Shown: positions 1-8,860 of the stretch, in pieces
Numbering within the stretch: the stretch's first letter is position 1
How the letters are laid out: every line of letters begins with the position of its first letter
Source: Syntrophus sp963665935
Lineage (GTDB): Bacteria > Desulfobacterota > Syntrophia > Syntrophales > Syntrophaceae
Assembly: GCA_963665935.1 (NCBI GenBank)
Contig: OY762510.1
Coordinates: forward strand, 1,364,001-1,428,000
Direction of reading: 5' to 3'
Length of the DNA stretch: 64,000 nucleotides
Notes under the pieces: generated by a model
What the model was told of the DNA's origin: nothing
What the model saw: the letters and a program-made list of their open reading frames with translations, nothing else
Database searches by the model: none
Position numbers and translations under genes: made by a program

Positions 1-2
1 TC

Positions 3-1202
3 GTCGCCCATGCCTTCCAGCAGAGGATCCCTGTGACCCCCTGGGGGGCGGGCAGTTCCCTTGAGGGCAATCCCATCCCCGTTTCGGGAGGAATCGTACT
101 CGATCTGCAGGAGATGAACAGAGTCCTGGCCGTCCGACCGGAGGATTTTCAGGTGGATGTGGAGGCCGGCGTGGTCTACAAGGATCTCAACCGTATTCTG
201 GAGGCTGAGGGACTCTTCTTCCCCCCGGACCCCGGAGCGGCGGCGACGGTCGGCGGGATGATCGGGAACAATGCCAGTGGAATCCGGAGTGTGAAATACG
301 GCGCCACGCGGGATTATGTGATGCGCCTCACCGCCGTTCTGTCCGATGGACAGGTGATCCAGACAGGCAGCCGCTCCCGCAAGTGCTCTTCCGGATATGA
401 CCTCTGCCGCCTTCTGACCGGTGCGGAGGGCACCCTGGGCATCGTGACCGAAGCCACCTTGAAGCTGATGGGGCTTCCCGCTGCTTTCATGGCTGTCCGG
501 GCAACTTTTCCCACCGTTGGGCATGCGACGCGGACGGTCTTTGAGATCATGCGGTCCGGGGTGGCTCCGGGGGCCATGGAGTTTCTCGATGCGGGCATCG
601 TCGGCGTCCTCAACCGGGACCGGGGGCTCGCTCTCGAAGAATGTCCCACGCTGCTGATGGAGTTCAACGGCTACAGCGAACGGGGGCTGGAAGACGAGAT
701 GCATTTTGTTTCCGAAATCTGCCGGGACAACGGATGTCTCCTCCTGGACCGGGGAATCGGTCCGGCGGAGCGGAAACGGCTCTGGGAGATCCGCCATCTG
801 ACCCATGAATCGATCCGGCGCGCTCATCCGGGATTGAAGTCGCTGAGCATGGATGTCGCCGTTCCCCTTTCCCGGTACAGCCAACTGGTGGCGCACATCA
901 AGGAGATCGTGGCCGATCTCACGGCTTATATCTTTGGACATGCGGGAGATGGCAATATCCACGTGGTCGTCATGGACGATCCCGAAAACGAAGAACGGTG
1001 GGCAAGGGTCGAGGCGGCCCACAGCCGGGTTGTCTCTTCGGCTCTGTCCTTCGAGGGGACCTGCACGGGAGAGCACGGTATCGGACTGGGCAAAAAGCAA
1101 TTCATGGCCAGGGAGCATGGCGAAAGCCTGGAAACGATGAAAAAAATCAAAGCGCTCCTGGACCCCCGGGGTATTCTCAATCCCGGAAAGATGTTCCCCT
1201 GA
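3..1202 (+). CDS. FAD-linked oxidase, D-lactate dehydrogenase/GlcD type (5' end cut)
   Basis: Flavoprotein of the FAD-binding type 4 (PCMH) plus FAD-oxidase C-terminal family, which oxidises 2-hydroxy acids such as D-lactate or glycolate and passes the electrons on to a redox partner. The FAD-binding stretch PWGAGSSLEGNP sits at the left edge, and the C-terminal domain shows GHAGDGNIH and TGEHGIGLGKK, typical of D-lactate dehydrogenase relatives. The frame is open to base 3, so the start lies outside the window; the internal GTG at 33 is not a credible start because it falls inside the FAD-binding fold. The substrate cannot be told from the sequence. Confidence 0.88.
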   Translation, partial: VAHAFQQRIPVTPWGAGSSLEGNPIPVSGGIVLDLQEMNRVLAVRPEDFQVDVEAGVVYKDLNRILEAEGLFFPPDPGAAATVGGMIGNNASGIRSVKYGATRDYVMRLTAVLSDGQVIQTGSRSRKCSSGYDLCRLLTGAEGTLGIVTEATLKLMGLPAAFMAVRATFPTVGHATRTVFEIMRSGVAPGAMEFLDAGIVGVLNRDRGLALEECPTLLMEFNGYSERGLEDEMHFVSEICRDNGCLLLDRGIGPAERKRLWEIRHLTHESIRRAHPGLKSLSMDVAVPLSRYSQLVAHIKEIVADLTAYIFGHAGDGNIHVVVMDDPENEERWARVEAAHSRVVSSALSFEGTCTGEHGIGLGKKQFMAREHGESLETMKKIKALLDPRGILNPGKMFP

Positions 1203-1242
1203 AAACAACGAGCACAGGAGATAAAGGAGACTGGAAGAATCT

Positions 1243-1689
1243 ATGAAATTTTCACAAGCCCGCCAGGGGCGTATCTTTGTCCTCCGTCTTGAAGATGGAG
1301 AAATTGTCCATGAGGTGATCGAACGGTTCGCTGAGGAACAGTCGATTCGTGCAGCGGCCATGATTGCCGTGGGTGCGTTGGATTCGGGAAGCCGGGTGGT
1401 CGTCGGACCAACGGAGGGCCGCGCTGTTCCGGTGGTACCCATGGAACTCCTGCTGGATAATGTTCGTGAAGTGGCGGGAACCGGTACGCTCTTCCCCGAT
1501 GAAGAAGGCCGTCCGCAGATTCACATGCATTGCGCCATGGGCCGGGAAGACCAGACCATCACGGGGTGCATCCGCCGGGGGGTTAAGGTCTGGCATATCC
1601 TGGAAGTGGTCCTTTTCGAACTGCTCGACACGCCCGCTCACCGGGTGTCCGATCCGGCGCTCGGCTTCAAGCTGCTGCAGCCGGAATGA
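1243..1689 (+). CDS. PPC-domain (DUF296) protein
   Basis: 148 residues that form a single PPC/DUF296 domain, the trimeric fold named after plant and prokaryote conserved AT-hook-associated proteins. The IHMHCAMGRED stretch carries the histidines usual for the family, and no AT-hook is attached. It begins 40 bp after the FAD oxidase and is probably cotranscribed with it and the next gene. Bacterial members are often called DNA-binding, but the stand-alone form has no firmly known role. Confidence 0.8.
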   Translation: MKFSQARQGRIFVLRLEDGEIVHEVIERFAEEQSIRAAAMIAVGALDSGSRVVVGPTEGRAVPVVPMELLLDNVREVAGTGTLFPDEEGRPQIHMHCAMGREDQTITGCIRRGVKVWHILEVVLFELLDTPAHRVSDPALGFKLLQPE

Positions 1690-1743
1690 CCTTTTAAAAG
1701 GACGTCTGTAATTGAGAGTTTATTTTTAAGGAGAAGAACGAAC

Positions 1744-2412
1744 GTGAAATTTGATGACGATATTTTTGTTTACGAATGGGCGGAGTATTTCGACAACAAT
1801 TGCAACAGCTTTTACATCGGTGGCTCCGTTCAGGCCCTGGTGGACCCTGGACTGGCCAAATATTTTCCCCGCCTCCTGAGCGAGATGGAGAAAGACGGCC
1901 TCCGGCGGGAGGACATCCGCACGATTATTAATACCCATGGCCATGCCGACCATATCGAAGGAAGCTCGCTTTTTAACGGCTCCGGCGTTCAGATTGCCCT
2001 TCACGAAAAGGAAGTGGCCTTTTACAATGGGCCGGAAAACGCGATGTTAAGCCGCATGTTCGGCCTGAGCGTTCCCGCGATCGATATTAACCTGGTTCTG
2101 CAGGAAGGCGAACTGGTTCTGGGTGGGGAGACTTTCCAGGTCCTGCTTGTCCCCGGCCATTCCCCCGGTTCAATCGCCTTGTACTGGCCGCGCACGGGCG
2201 CCCTCTTTTCCGGGGATGTGATCTTTGATCAGAACGTCGGGAGGACCGATTTTCCCGGCGGTGACGGCAATTTGTTGAAGCAGAGCATTACTCGGCTGTC
2301 TGAACTCAATGCGGAGTATCTCCTTCCCGGACACATGGGAATGGTGATCGGCGGGGAGCGCGTCAAAAATAACTTCGAGATGGTGACCCGTTACGTTTTC
2401 CCCTATATTTAA
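1744..2412 (+). CDS. Metallo-beta-lactamase-fold hydrolase (glyoxalase II-like)
   Basis: 222 residues with the metal motif THGHADH near residues 63-69, a later histidine in VPGHSPGS, the aspartate in FSGDVIFD and a closing histidine in LPGHMG. These are the ligands of a binuclear Zn/Fe centre of the glyoxalase II-like branch. An AAGGAG ribosome site lies just upstream. It probably hydrolyses a thioester or a similar small substrate in the cytoplasm. It lies head-on against another MBL-fold gene only 3 bp away. Confidence 0.85.
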   Translation: MKFDDDIFVYEWAEYFDNNCNSFYIGGSVQALVDPGLAKYFPRLLSEMEKDGLRREDIRTIINTHGHADHIEGSSLFNGSGVQIALHEKEVAFYNGPENAMLSRMFGLSVPAIDINLVLQEGELVLGGETFQVLLVPGHSPGSIALYWPRTGALFSGDVIFDQNVGRTDFPGGDGNLLKQSITRLSELNAEYLLPGHMGMVIGGERVKNNFEMVTRYVFPYI

Positions 2413-2415
2413 TCT

Positions 2416-3453
2416 TCAGGGAAGATAACGCTTGATAACGCCCGAGTGGATTTCCTGAATCAGCCCCTCACTTTTCAGTTCCAGCAGATGCACGCAGGTT
2501 TCATGGAGCGCCAGATACTGATCAAATTCGGGCAGATCAGCGCCGAAGATCTTCAGGGATATCTCCCTACCGGTGTCAGATCCTTGGCGCACCGCTCTCA
2601 AAATGAGCTGCTTTCGTTCCTCATGATGGGCTTCCATTTCCTGGATGCGGGTTTGAAGATTTGGGATGATGTCGCCGTGCGAGGGGAACGTGCGGTTTGC
2701 CGGTAAATATTTGACTCGCTGCAGGGATTCGAGAAAACTTTCCAGGGGATGCCACTCGGGATGAAAAAGGTCGATGCTGAGATTGGGGGTTATTTCCGGC
2801 AGGACATGGTCACCGGAGAGGAGCAGAGCCTCCCGGGGAAAGTAGAAGCAGACCTGACCCCGCGTGTGGCCGGGCACGGGGATGACCTGAAAGGTGCGAT
2901 GGCCGGACGCATGCCATGAATAGGGGTCGAGGTATTCATCGACCTCGAAGGGAAAGGTGACCCCTGTGAAATAGGTATGAAGCTCTTCCAGCGACGCAAT
3001 CAGATTCTCGGGGAAATCCTGCTCCCGGCAGAAAACCCGCAAATGATGAAATAGCATCTCTGTCCGGTTCTGGTTGGCAATGGCCTCGGAGTCGGCTTTG
3101 GAAAGATAGATCCGGGCACCGCTCATTTCTTTCAATCGTCCGGCAAGACCGCAATGATCGGCGTGATAGTGGGTCAGAAAGATCTGGTCGATGTCGGCGG
3201 GAGATCGGCCGATCTGCTGCAGAGCGCCTTCCAGCGTTGAAAATCCTTCCGGAATATCCAGGTCCGTGTCAATCAGTGTAACCTGCTTTCCCGAAACCAG
3301 GGCAAAAGACCTGATATGATCCAGCCGAAAAGGCATGGGAAGGGTCATTCTGAAAAATCCCTCGGCAATTTCTTCAATCAACGACCGGCAAACCTCCGGG
3401 AAAAATAAGGTGGAACTCGTCCGTCCTATAGTGAGGTTCGCGTCAATTGGCAA
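2416..3453 (-). CDS. Metallo-beta-lactamase-fold hydrolase with C-terminal helical domain
   Basis: 345 residues. The metal motif THYHADHCG is near residue 95, VPGHTRG near 195 and LLSGDHVLP follows. After the catalytic fold come about 90 residues that look like the winged-helix end of the LACTB2/RNase Z-like branch (IPNLQTRIQEMEAHHEERK and beyond). The N-terminal arm is longer than in the neighbouring convergent MBL gene. It is likely a cytoplasmic hydrolase; the substrate is unknown. Confidence 0.82.
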   Translation of the reverse strand: MPIDANLTIGRTSSTLFFPEVCRSLIEEIAEGFFRMTLPMPFRLDHIRSFALVSGKQVTLIDTDLDIPEGFSTLEGALQQIGRSPADIDQIFLTHYHADHCGLAGRLKEMSGARIYLSKADSEAIANQNRTEMLFHHLRVFCREQDFPENLIASLEELHTYFTGVTFPFEVDEYLDPYSWHASGHRTFQVIPVPGHTRGQVCFYFPREALLLSGDHVLPEITPNLSIDLFHPEWHPLESFLESLQRVKYLPANRTFPSHGDIIPNLQTRIQEMEAHHEERKQLILRAVRQGSDTGREISLKIFGADLPEFDQYLALHETCVHLLELKSEGLIQEIHSGVIKRYLP

Positions 3454-3559
3454 CAGATTTTTCTCCCCTTTTCTGGAGAAACCGTGATTTAGCTTGATTT
3501 TCCTTAGAAATCAGGTCATTATCTTCGAACTTCCGAGATAATTTTTTGAGGGAAAGGGC

Positions 3560-4696
3560 ATGTTTGGAAACCGCATTACCCTTTTCAAGCTGCTGGGGTT
3601 TGAAGTGCGCATCGATGCCAGCTGGCTGCTGCTGGCCTTGCTGGTGACCTGGTCGTTGGCAAAGGGGATTTTTCCGAGCTCCTATAAAGGCGCATCCGAG
3701 GCCACGTACTGGGTGATGGGGGCGTTCGGGGCACTGGGACTCTTTCTCTCCATCATCTTTCACGAGCTCTGTCATTCCCTGGTAGCCGCCCGATACGGCA
3801 TCCCCATGAAGGGAATCACGCTCTTCATCTTCGGGGGCGTCGCGGAAATGGACAACGAGCCTCCCAGTGCCAGGTCGGAGTTTTTCATGGCCATTGCCGG
3901 CCCCCTGGCCAGTTTGTTTCTAAGCCTGACCTTTCATGGCATCGCCCAGGCCGGCAGGATGTTGGGATGGCCGGGGACGATTCCGGCGGTTACGTCTTAC
4001 CTGGGTTTTATCAATCTCCTCCTTGCCTCCTTTAATTTGATTCCTGCGTTCCCTCTGGATGGGGGTCGGGTTCTCCGTTCGATCCTGTGGGGTTGGAAGG
4101 GAAACCTTCGCTGGGCGACGCGCATTTCTTCCGGGTTCGGTTCAGCTTTCGGCATGTTGCTGATCCTGCTTGGAATTTTCAGCATCTTCCGCGGCAACTT
4201 TATCGGGGGTGTATGGTGGCTGATGATCGGCTTTTTCCTGCGCAATGCAGCCCAGATGTCCTATTCCCAGATCATCGCCCGCAAGGTTCTGGAAGGAGAA
4301 AAAGTCCGCCGTTTCATGGTGACGAACCCCGTTTCGGTGTCCCGAGCCCTGACACTGGAAGAATTTGTCAATGACTATGTGTACCGGTATCATTTCAAGA
4401 TGTTTCCCGTGGTTTCCTTCGACCGCCTTGTCGGATGCATCACGGTCCGCCAGGCGGCGGAAATTCCCAGGGAGGAATGGAGAGAGCATACGGTGGGAGA
4501 AATCGTCGCTCCGTGCACTCCGGATATCACAATCGGACCGGATGAAGATGCCGTCCACGCCCTGGCGATCATGAGCCGGACGGCAAACAGCCGTCTACTG
4601 GTGGTCGAAGGCGAACGCCTGGTGGGGATCATCACCCTCAAGGATATGCTGCAGTTTCTGTCTCTCAAGCTGGAACTTCGGGACTGGAAGGCATAG
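3560..4696 (+). CDS. Site-2 protease family (M50) membrane peptidase with two CBS domains
   Basis: 378 residues with about six membrane segments. The zinc motif HELCH is near residue 68 and the second metal motif PAFPLDGGRVL near 165, which together define rhomboid-unrelated intramembrane M50 proteases. The last 130 residues hold two CBS domains (starting at VRRFMVTNPVSV and VGEIVAPCTPDI) that normally sense adenosine nucleotides. Such proteins cut membrane-bound regulators; the substrate is not evident from the neighbours. Confidence 0.9.
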   Translation: MFGNRITLFKLLGFEVRIDASWLLLALLVTWSLAKGIFPSSYKGASEATYWVMGAFGALGLFLSIIFHELCHSLVAARYGIPMKGITLFIFGGVAEMDNEPPSARSEFFMAIAGPLASLFLSLTFHGIAQAGRMLGWPGTIPAVTSYLGFINLLLASFNLIPAFPLDGGRVLRSILWGWKGNLRWATRISSGFGSAFGMLLILLGIFSIFRGNFIGGVWWLMIGFFLRNAAQMSYSQIIARKVLEGEKVRRFMVTNPVSVSRALTLEEFVNDYVYRYHFKMFPVVSFDRLVGCITVRQAAEIPREEWREHTVGEIVAPCTPDITIGPDEDAVHALAIMSRTANSRLLVVEGERLVGIITLKDMLQFLSLKLELRDWKA

Positions 4697-4766
4697 GGGA
4701 CTTTATTTTTGCTGTTTAGAAGTACGGAAAAAGCCATTCATAACATTTAGTCAGGAGGATCATTTT

Positions 4767-5618
4767 ATGGATCGTAAAGAATTGATCGATATGCTGAATC
4801 GTGATTTCGCAGATGAACACGCCGCCATTCTCCGCTATCTGGTCCACGCCTATCAGGAGGGGGAGGATACGCCCATGGGTGCCGGCCTCCTTTCCCGTTC
4901 CCGGGAGGAGATGTGGCACATGCACTGGCTGGGCATGATCATCGGCCAGTTGGGCGGCGAGCCGAACTTCGTACCTGGGCCTTATCCCTTTGATCCCGCC
5001 AGCCGGGCGACGATGCTGAAATCCTACATCGAATACGAAGAAAAGCTGATTCCCCATTACCATGGCGAGGCGGAGAAGGTGGATGATCCCCATATCCGGC
5101 GGGTCCTTCATCGGGAAGCCTGGGAGTCGGCGATCCATGCCCGGCGTTTCCAGCGTCTGCTGGACAAGCTCAGCCCGGAAGATGCGAAGGGGCTGCCTCA
5201 AGGGGGTTTTGAACTGCCTTCTGCCTTTATGGAGACGCTGCAGGCGGAGCTGAACAGCAAGTATAACGAGATGCTCCAGCACCTTCGCCTGTCCTGGCAT
5301 TCCCAGGAGGATGGCGGTAAAGGCTGGGCGTTGATGGACCAGTCCATGGAAAAAATGAAACAACTGGCCCTCTTTGCAGAAGCGGTTGCCGAGGATGGCC
5401 CCCTGCCACGGATGACTCCGGGGGGCATGGACACAGCTCTTCCCATCGAACAGGTTTTTCGCAAAGCCCTGGGGGATGTCAGAGAGGCCTTGGGAAGGCA
5501 CGCCAAACTGCAGGAGGACGGGGAGTTTAAAAAACATTCCGGCCTGGTGATGAAGATGGACCTTACGGTTCAGCAGGAGGCCTATCAGGCTGAAGAAATG
5601 AATGACTGGTTGAAATAA
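4767..5618 (+). CDS. Ferritin-like/bacterioferritin-type protein
   Basis: 283 residues, almost all helical. The first half contains metal-ligand candidates of a ferritin-like four-helix bundle: the glutamate and histidine in DEHAAILRYL, EEMWHMHWLG and then HREAWESAIHARR. The length is nearly double that of a plain bacterioferritin; the second half (from about residue 150) is helical and may be a second, degenerate bundle. A clear AGGAGG ribosome site precedes the ATG. Iron storage or diiron oxidation is likely but not proven. Confidence 0.7.
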   Translation: MDRKELIDMLNRDFADEHAAILRYLVHAYQEGEDTPMGAGLLSRSREEMWHMHWLGMIIGQLGGEPNFVPGPYPFDPASRATMLKSYIEYEEKLIPHYHGEAEKVDDPHIRRVLHREAWESAIHARRFQRLLDKLSPEDAKGLPQGGFELPSAFMETLQAELNSKYNEMLQHLRLSWHSQEDGGKGWALMDQSMEKMKQLALFAEAVAEDGPLPRMTPGGMDTALPIEQVFRKALGDVREALGRHAKLQEDGEFKKHSGLVMKMDLTVQQEAYQAEEMNDWLK

Positions 5619-5631
5619 GAATTTCATTTTT

Positions 5632-5683
5632 CTCCCTGAAGGCGACACAACGATTGCCCGCTCGCCGGTCTGCCTTCAGGGAG
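5632..5683. terminator. Inverted repeat between convergent genes
   Basis: CTCCCTGAAGGC at 5632-5643 is repeated exactly in reverse complement at 5672-5683 with a 28-nt loop. It sits between the ends of the ferritin-like gene and the small winged-helix gene. There is no long T-run on either side, so the terminator reading (possibly bidirectional) is moderate. Confidence 0.45.
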
Positions 5684-5734
5684 GTTTGTTCCTTGATCCC
5701 TGCCCCTACTTATCCTTTATTTGCTGCCGCAATC

Positions 5735-5950
5735 TTATCGTTTTTCTTTCCCCTGCTCGGTGATGACAAAACGTTCACCCTTCTGGTCGATGATATGGGA
5801 AAGAACCATTTCCCGCAGGCTGGTTTTTACGTTAAAGAGGGGTTGACCAAGTCTCTGAGAGATTTCTTCCGGCGTCAGGGGCTTGTCAAGCAGGTACAGC
5901 AGTGTCCTTGCTCTTGCCGTGACGGATCCGTCAGGATTGATACTTCTCAT
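5735..5950 (-). CDS. Small winged-helix regulator-like protein
   Basis: 71 residues. The segment PLTPEEISQRLGQPLFNVKT reads as a helix-turn-helix followed by a wing (SHIIDQKGERFVITEQGKEK), so nearly the whole protein is one DNA-binding domain of the MarR/ArsR-like fold. A strong AAGGAGG site precedes the ATG, which supports it as a real gene. There is no room for a ligand domain. Target unknown. Confidence 0.65.
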   Translation of the reverse strand: MRSINPDGSVTARARTLLYLLDKPLTPEEISQRLGQPLFNVKTSLREMVLSHIIDQKGERFVITEQGKEKR

Positions 5951-6661
5951 CGTTCTACCTCCTTTTCATACTCTGTTTTGTCGAAACCCTGATGGTTTTA
6001 TTTCTGGGCTTTCAACAGAAAAGAAAGCAAAGAGAGTGCGATGGATTCGTTTTTGCTTGTCGTAAGAAAGATTATAACTGCGAGGAACAGGCGCAACAGA
6101 ATTTGCCCAAGCATTCCAAGCGTGAAACGCCATTCATTCTCCTCTCTTCCGCGTTTGATGGCGGGTTCCGACTCCGGGAAATTAAAAGTTGGTTTTAATG
6201 GGTTTATAAAATCTGCCCCATGATTAAACCCCCTTTTACGTTGGCGATTGTTGACATGATGTTTTCTTATCTCTTGTCAATGCACTGAATTTCGCGAACG
6301 GGGGATGAGCAACCCAGGATTATCCGTAAAGTCTCAGCATAGGGAGCAACGATGTGCGGAAAGGATGACAAATCAAGTTCTGCGGGAAACGGATATAAGT
6401 TCTCGAAATAAGGAATCCGAGTAAAAGAACCGCATTTGATAGAACGGGTGTGAAAGGTTCATAAAGAAAAACATTCAACTAATTTGCAGGATACTACAGC
6501 TTTTTTTAATTGCAAGCTAAAAAATGGTCTGGTTTGATCTGTTTGTTAAACTTAATAAATATCGAGCAGTTTAAAAAATTGGGGAATTTTTTACTCTTTT
6601 TTGTCGTATGCCGCCACGATGAAATAGGACGAGTTTCCAACCTTGTTGAGGAAAAAGAAAT
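5951..6661. other. Long non-coding stretch upstream of the HDOD-kinase gene
   Basis: About 710 bp. Several short overlapping frames at 5992-6223 have no ribosome site and no family resemblance and are not called. The last 300 bp are AT-rich and must hold the promoter of the HDOD-kinase gene, but I cannot point to a convincing -35/-10 pair. I see nothing else. Confidence 0.4.
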
Positions 6662-8800
6662 ATGTCAATCAGTGTGATCTTCGTAACCGTCTTGGTCCTG
6701 CTTTCTGTGGTTTTTTTCCTTCTGAAAGGGAAAGAAAAGAAAAAAGCCTGTCTTGCAGTCATCAAATCACCGACAAAGCCCTTGCAGCAAATGGATCGAA
6801 CGGTCATTTCTTCTCCTGCTATGCCTCCGCTGCAGCCGGATGGAGAGGAAACGGTTTTTCCGGGGGAGGGATTTTCAACCCTTAATTGGATGATCAAAAA
6901 CAATATCCAGACGGGCCTGGAAGATCTTTATGCAGATCGATATATCAATCCCTACCCTTTTATTCCTCCGCTGGAATACCGGAATGTTTCCCCGGAAACC
7001 CTCCACGTCATCCGGGATCGACTTTCTCAACTGAAAAATTTCCGTTCCGTTCACGAGCAGCTTCAACGCATATTAAACGATCCGGATATTCAGATATCCG
7101 ATATCTCGAAAATGGTGACATCGGATCCGGTGCTGACGGCAAAAATCCTTAAAGTAGCAAACTCTCCCTATTTCGGAATGCCAAAGAAGCTTGACTCGAT
7201 CAATCATGCCTTATTGATTCTCGGCATCGTCAATGTCAAAAATATTCTTTATCGGGAAGGAATGCTCCGCCTTTTCCTGACTTCAGATCCCGAAAAGGAT
7301 AAGGCGATGGAAAAGATCTGGAAACATGCCACGTTAGTTTCGATCTGCGCTGCCCACCTTCATTCTCTTTTCAGCGGATTGAATCAGGGGAGTCTCCTGA
7401 CGATGGGATTGCTGCATGATATCGGTAAAATGATTCTTCTGACGATGCCCACTTCAGAGGGCGCCAATGGGTCGCAATGGTATACGGGCTCGTTGAAACT
7501 CGAGGAGGAGGATCGGCTCTTTGGAATCAATCATGCCGTCATTGCCGGAATTGCCCTGTCGGAATGGGGGTTCTCCGATCTGATGGTGAATGTCGTGGTC
7601 AATCACCATGTGCTTTCCTATCGGGACCGCTCGTCCCTGACGCTGGACCGGGATCAATTCCCCTATCTTTTCGTTCTTTCTATGGCTGATCAATTGGCGA
7701 AAGGGATTGTGGGCGATAAGGATCTTACCGTGGATGTCCTTCATCCCAGCTACCGGCGTATCGTCGAACAAAGCCGATTGCAGGGACTTTTGCAGGAAAG
7801 TGCATTCTTAACACAGCTCCGGGAGTCGGATGCCCTTTCCCTGCGTGCCCCTAGCGGAATGACCCTGGTTCAAAGCGGCGATTCCGGAAAAACTGTTTCA
7901 AATATTGAGGTAAATGACGCTGTCGCAAGGAATACTGAAGGACTTCAAAGAAGTGGGGATGCCACTGTTGTCCTGGATTCCGCAAAGACAAAACTCACCA
8001 TCGGACGTTACGAAATTCTCTCGGTCATCGGACAGGGCGCCATGGGGACGGTTTATCTGGGGCGGGATCCTCTTATTCAGAGGACCGTGGCAATCAAGAC
8101 ACTGCGTTACGGTGAGGGGGTAGCTATCGACCAGACCAGGCTCCGTTTCTTTCGGGAGGCGGAGGCTGCCGGGGGGCTTTCCCACCCGAATATTGTGACG
8201 GTATACGACGTCGGCGAAGACCTGGGAACGGCCTATATCGCCATGGAATATCTCGATGGCAGCGACCTCAGTAAGTACTGCGCGAAAGAAGCCCTGCTGC
8301 CTTCCCCGGAAGTGGTGCGGATAGTCAGGGATGTCGCCCTTGCTCTGGATTACGCCCATGAACGGGGAGTGGTGCACCGGGATATAAAACCCGCCAATAT
8401 TCAGATATCCTCGACAGGCCATGTCACCGTAACGGATTTCGGCATTGCCCGGGTGGTGGATCTATCAGGAACCCAGGTCGGAACGATTGTGGGCACTCCG
8501 AATTATATGTCTCCGGAGCAGGTTAACGGGGAGACGACAGACGGGCGAACCGATCTCTTTTCTCTAGGGGTTGTCCTGTATGAACTCCTGACCGGGATCA
8601 AGCCTTTTCAGGGAGAGGTCCTTACCGCCGTCATGAACAACATTGTCAAAAATGCTCCGATTCCTGTCCTGGCGAGAAATCCCTCCCTTCCTGAAGAGCT
8701 GGCAGCCATTGTGGGAAAAGCGATGAGCAAAAAGCGGGAGGAACGGTATCAGTCCGGGCGGGAAATGGCAGACCGTCTGGAATCCCTGATGAATACCTGA
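6662..8800 (+). CDS. HDOD domain - serine/threonine protein kinase fusion
   Basis: 712 residues. Residues 1-24 are one membrane segment. An HDOD domain spans roughly 115-350 (TSDPVLTAKILKVANSPYFG and GLLHDIGKM). A Hanks-type kinase domain spans about 446-705 with the glycine loop IGQGAMGTVYLG, the VAIK lysine, HRDIKPAN near 571 and DFGIAR near 592. All catalytic residues appear intact. HDOD domains usually scaffold signalling; the fusion suggests a membrane-tethered sensor kinase. It stands alone, with convergent genes downstream. Confidence 0.92.
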   Translation: MSISVIFVTVLVLLSVVFFLLKGKEKKKACLAVIKSPTKPLQQMDRTVISSPAMPPLQPDGEETVFPGEGFSTLNWMIKNNIQTGLEDLYADRYINPYPFIPPLEYRNVSPETLHVIRDRLSQLKNFRSVHEQLQRILNDPDIQISDISKMVTSDPVLTAKILKVANSPYFGMPKKLDSINHALLILGIVNVKNILYREGMLRLFLTSDPEKDKAMEKIWKHATLVSICAAHLHSLFSGLNQGSLLTMGLLHDIGKMILLTMPTSEGANGSQWYTGSLKLEEEDRLFGINHAVIAGIALSEWGFSDLMVNVVVNHHVLSYRDRSSLTLDRDQFPYLFVLSMADQLAKGIVGDKDLTVDVLHPSYRRIVEQSRLQGLLQESAFLTQLRESDALSLRAPSGMTLVQSGDSGKTVSNIEVNDAVARNTEGLQRSGDATVVLDSAKTKLTIGRYEILSVIGQGAMGTVYLGRDPLIQRTVAIKTLRYGEGVAIDQTRLRFFREAEAAGGLSHPNIVTVYDVGEDLGTAYIAMEYLDGSDLSKYCAKEALLPSPEVVRIVRDVALALDYAHERGVVHRDIKPANIQISSTGHVTVTDFGIARVVDLSGTQVGTIVGTPNYMSPEQVNGETTDGRTDLFSLGVVLYELLTGIKPFQGEVLTAVMNNIVKNAPIPVLARNPSLPEELAAIVGKAMSKKREERYQSGREMADRLESLMNT

Positions 8801-8860
8801 GCAGGAGTGAAGGCCTTTGTCGATTCTGCCGTCAATGGAAAGTGCCGCATCTTCCGGATT

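Noticed and set aside
5992..6223. Three overlapping short frames upstream of the HDOD-kinase gene
   Set aside because: They overlap one another in different frames and lack translation signals.
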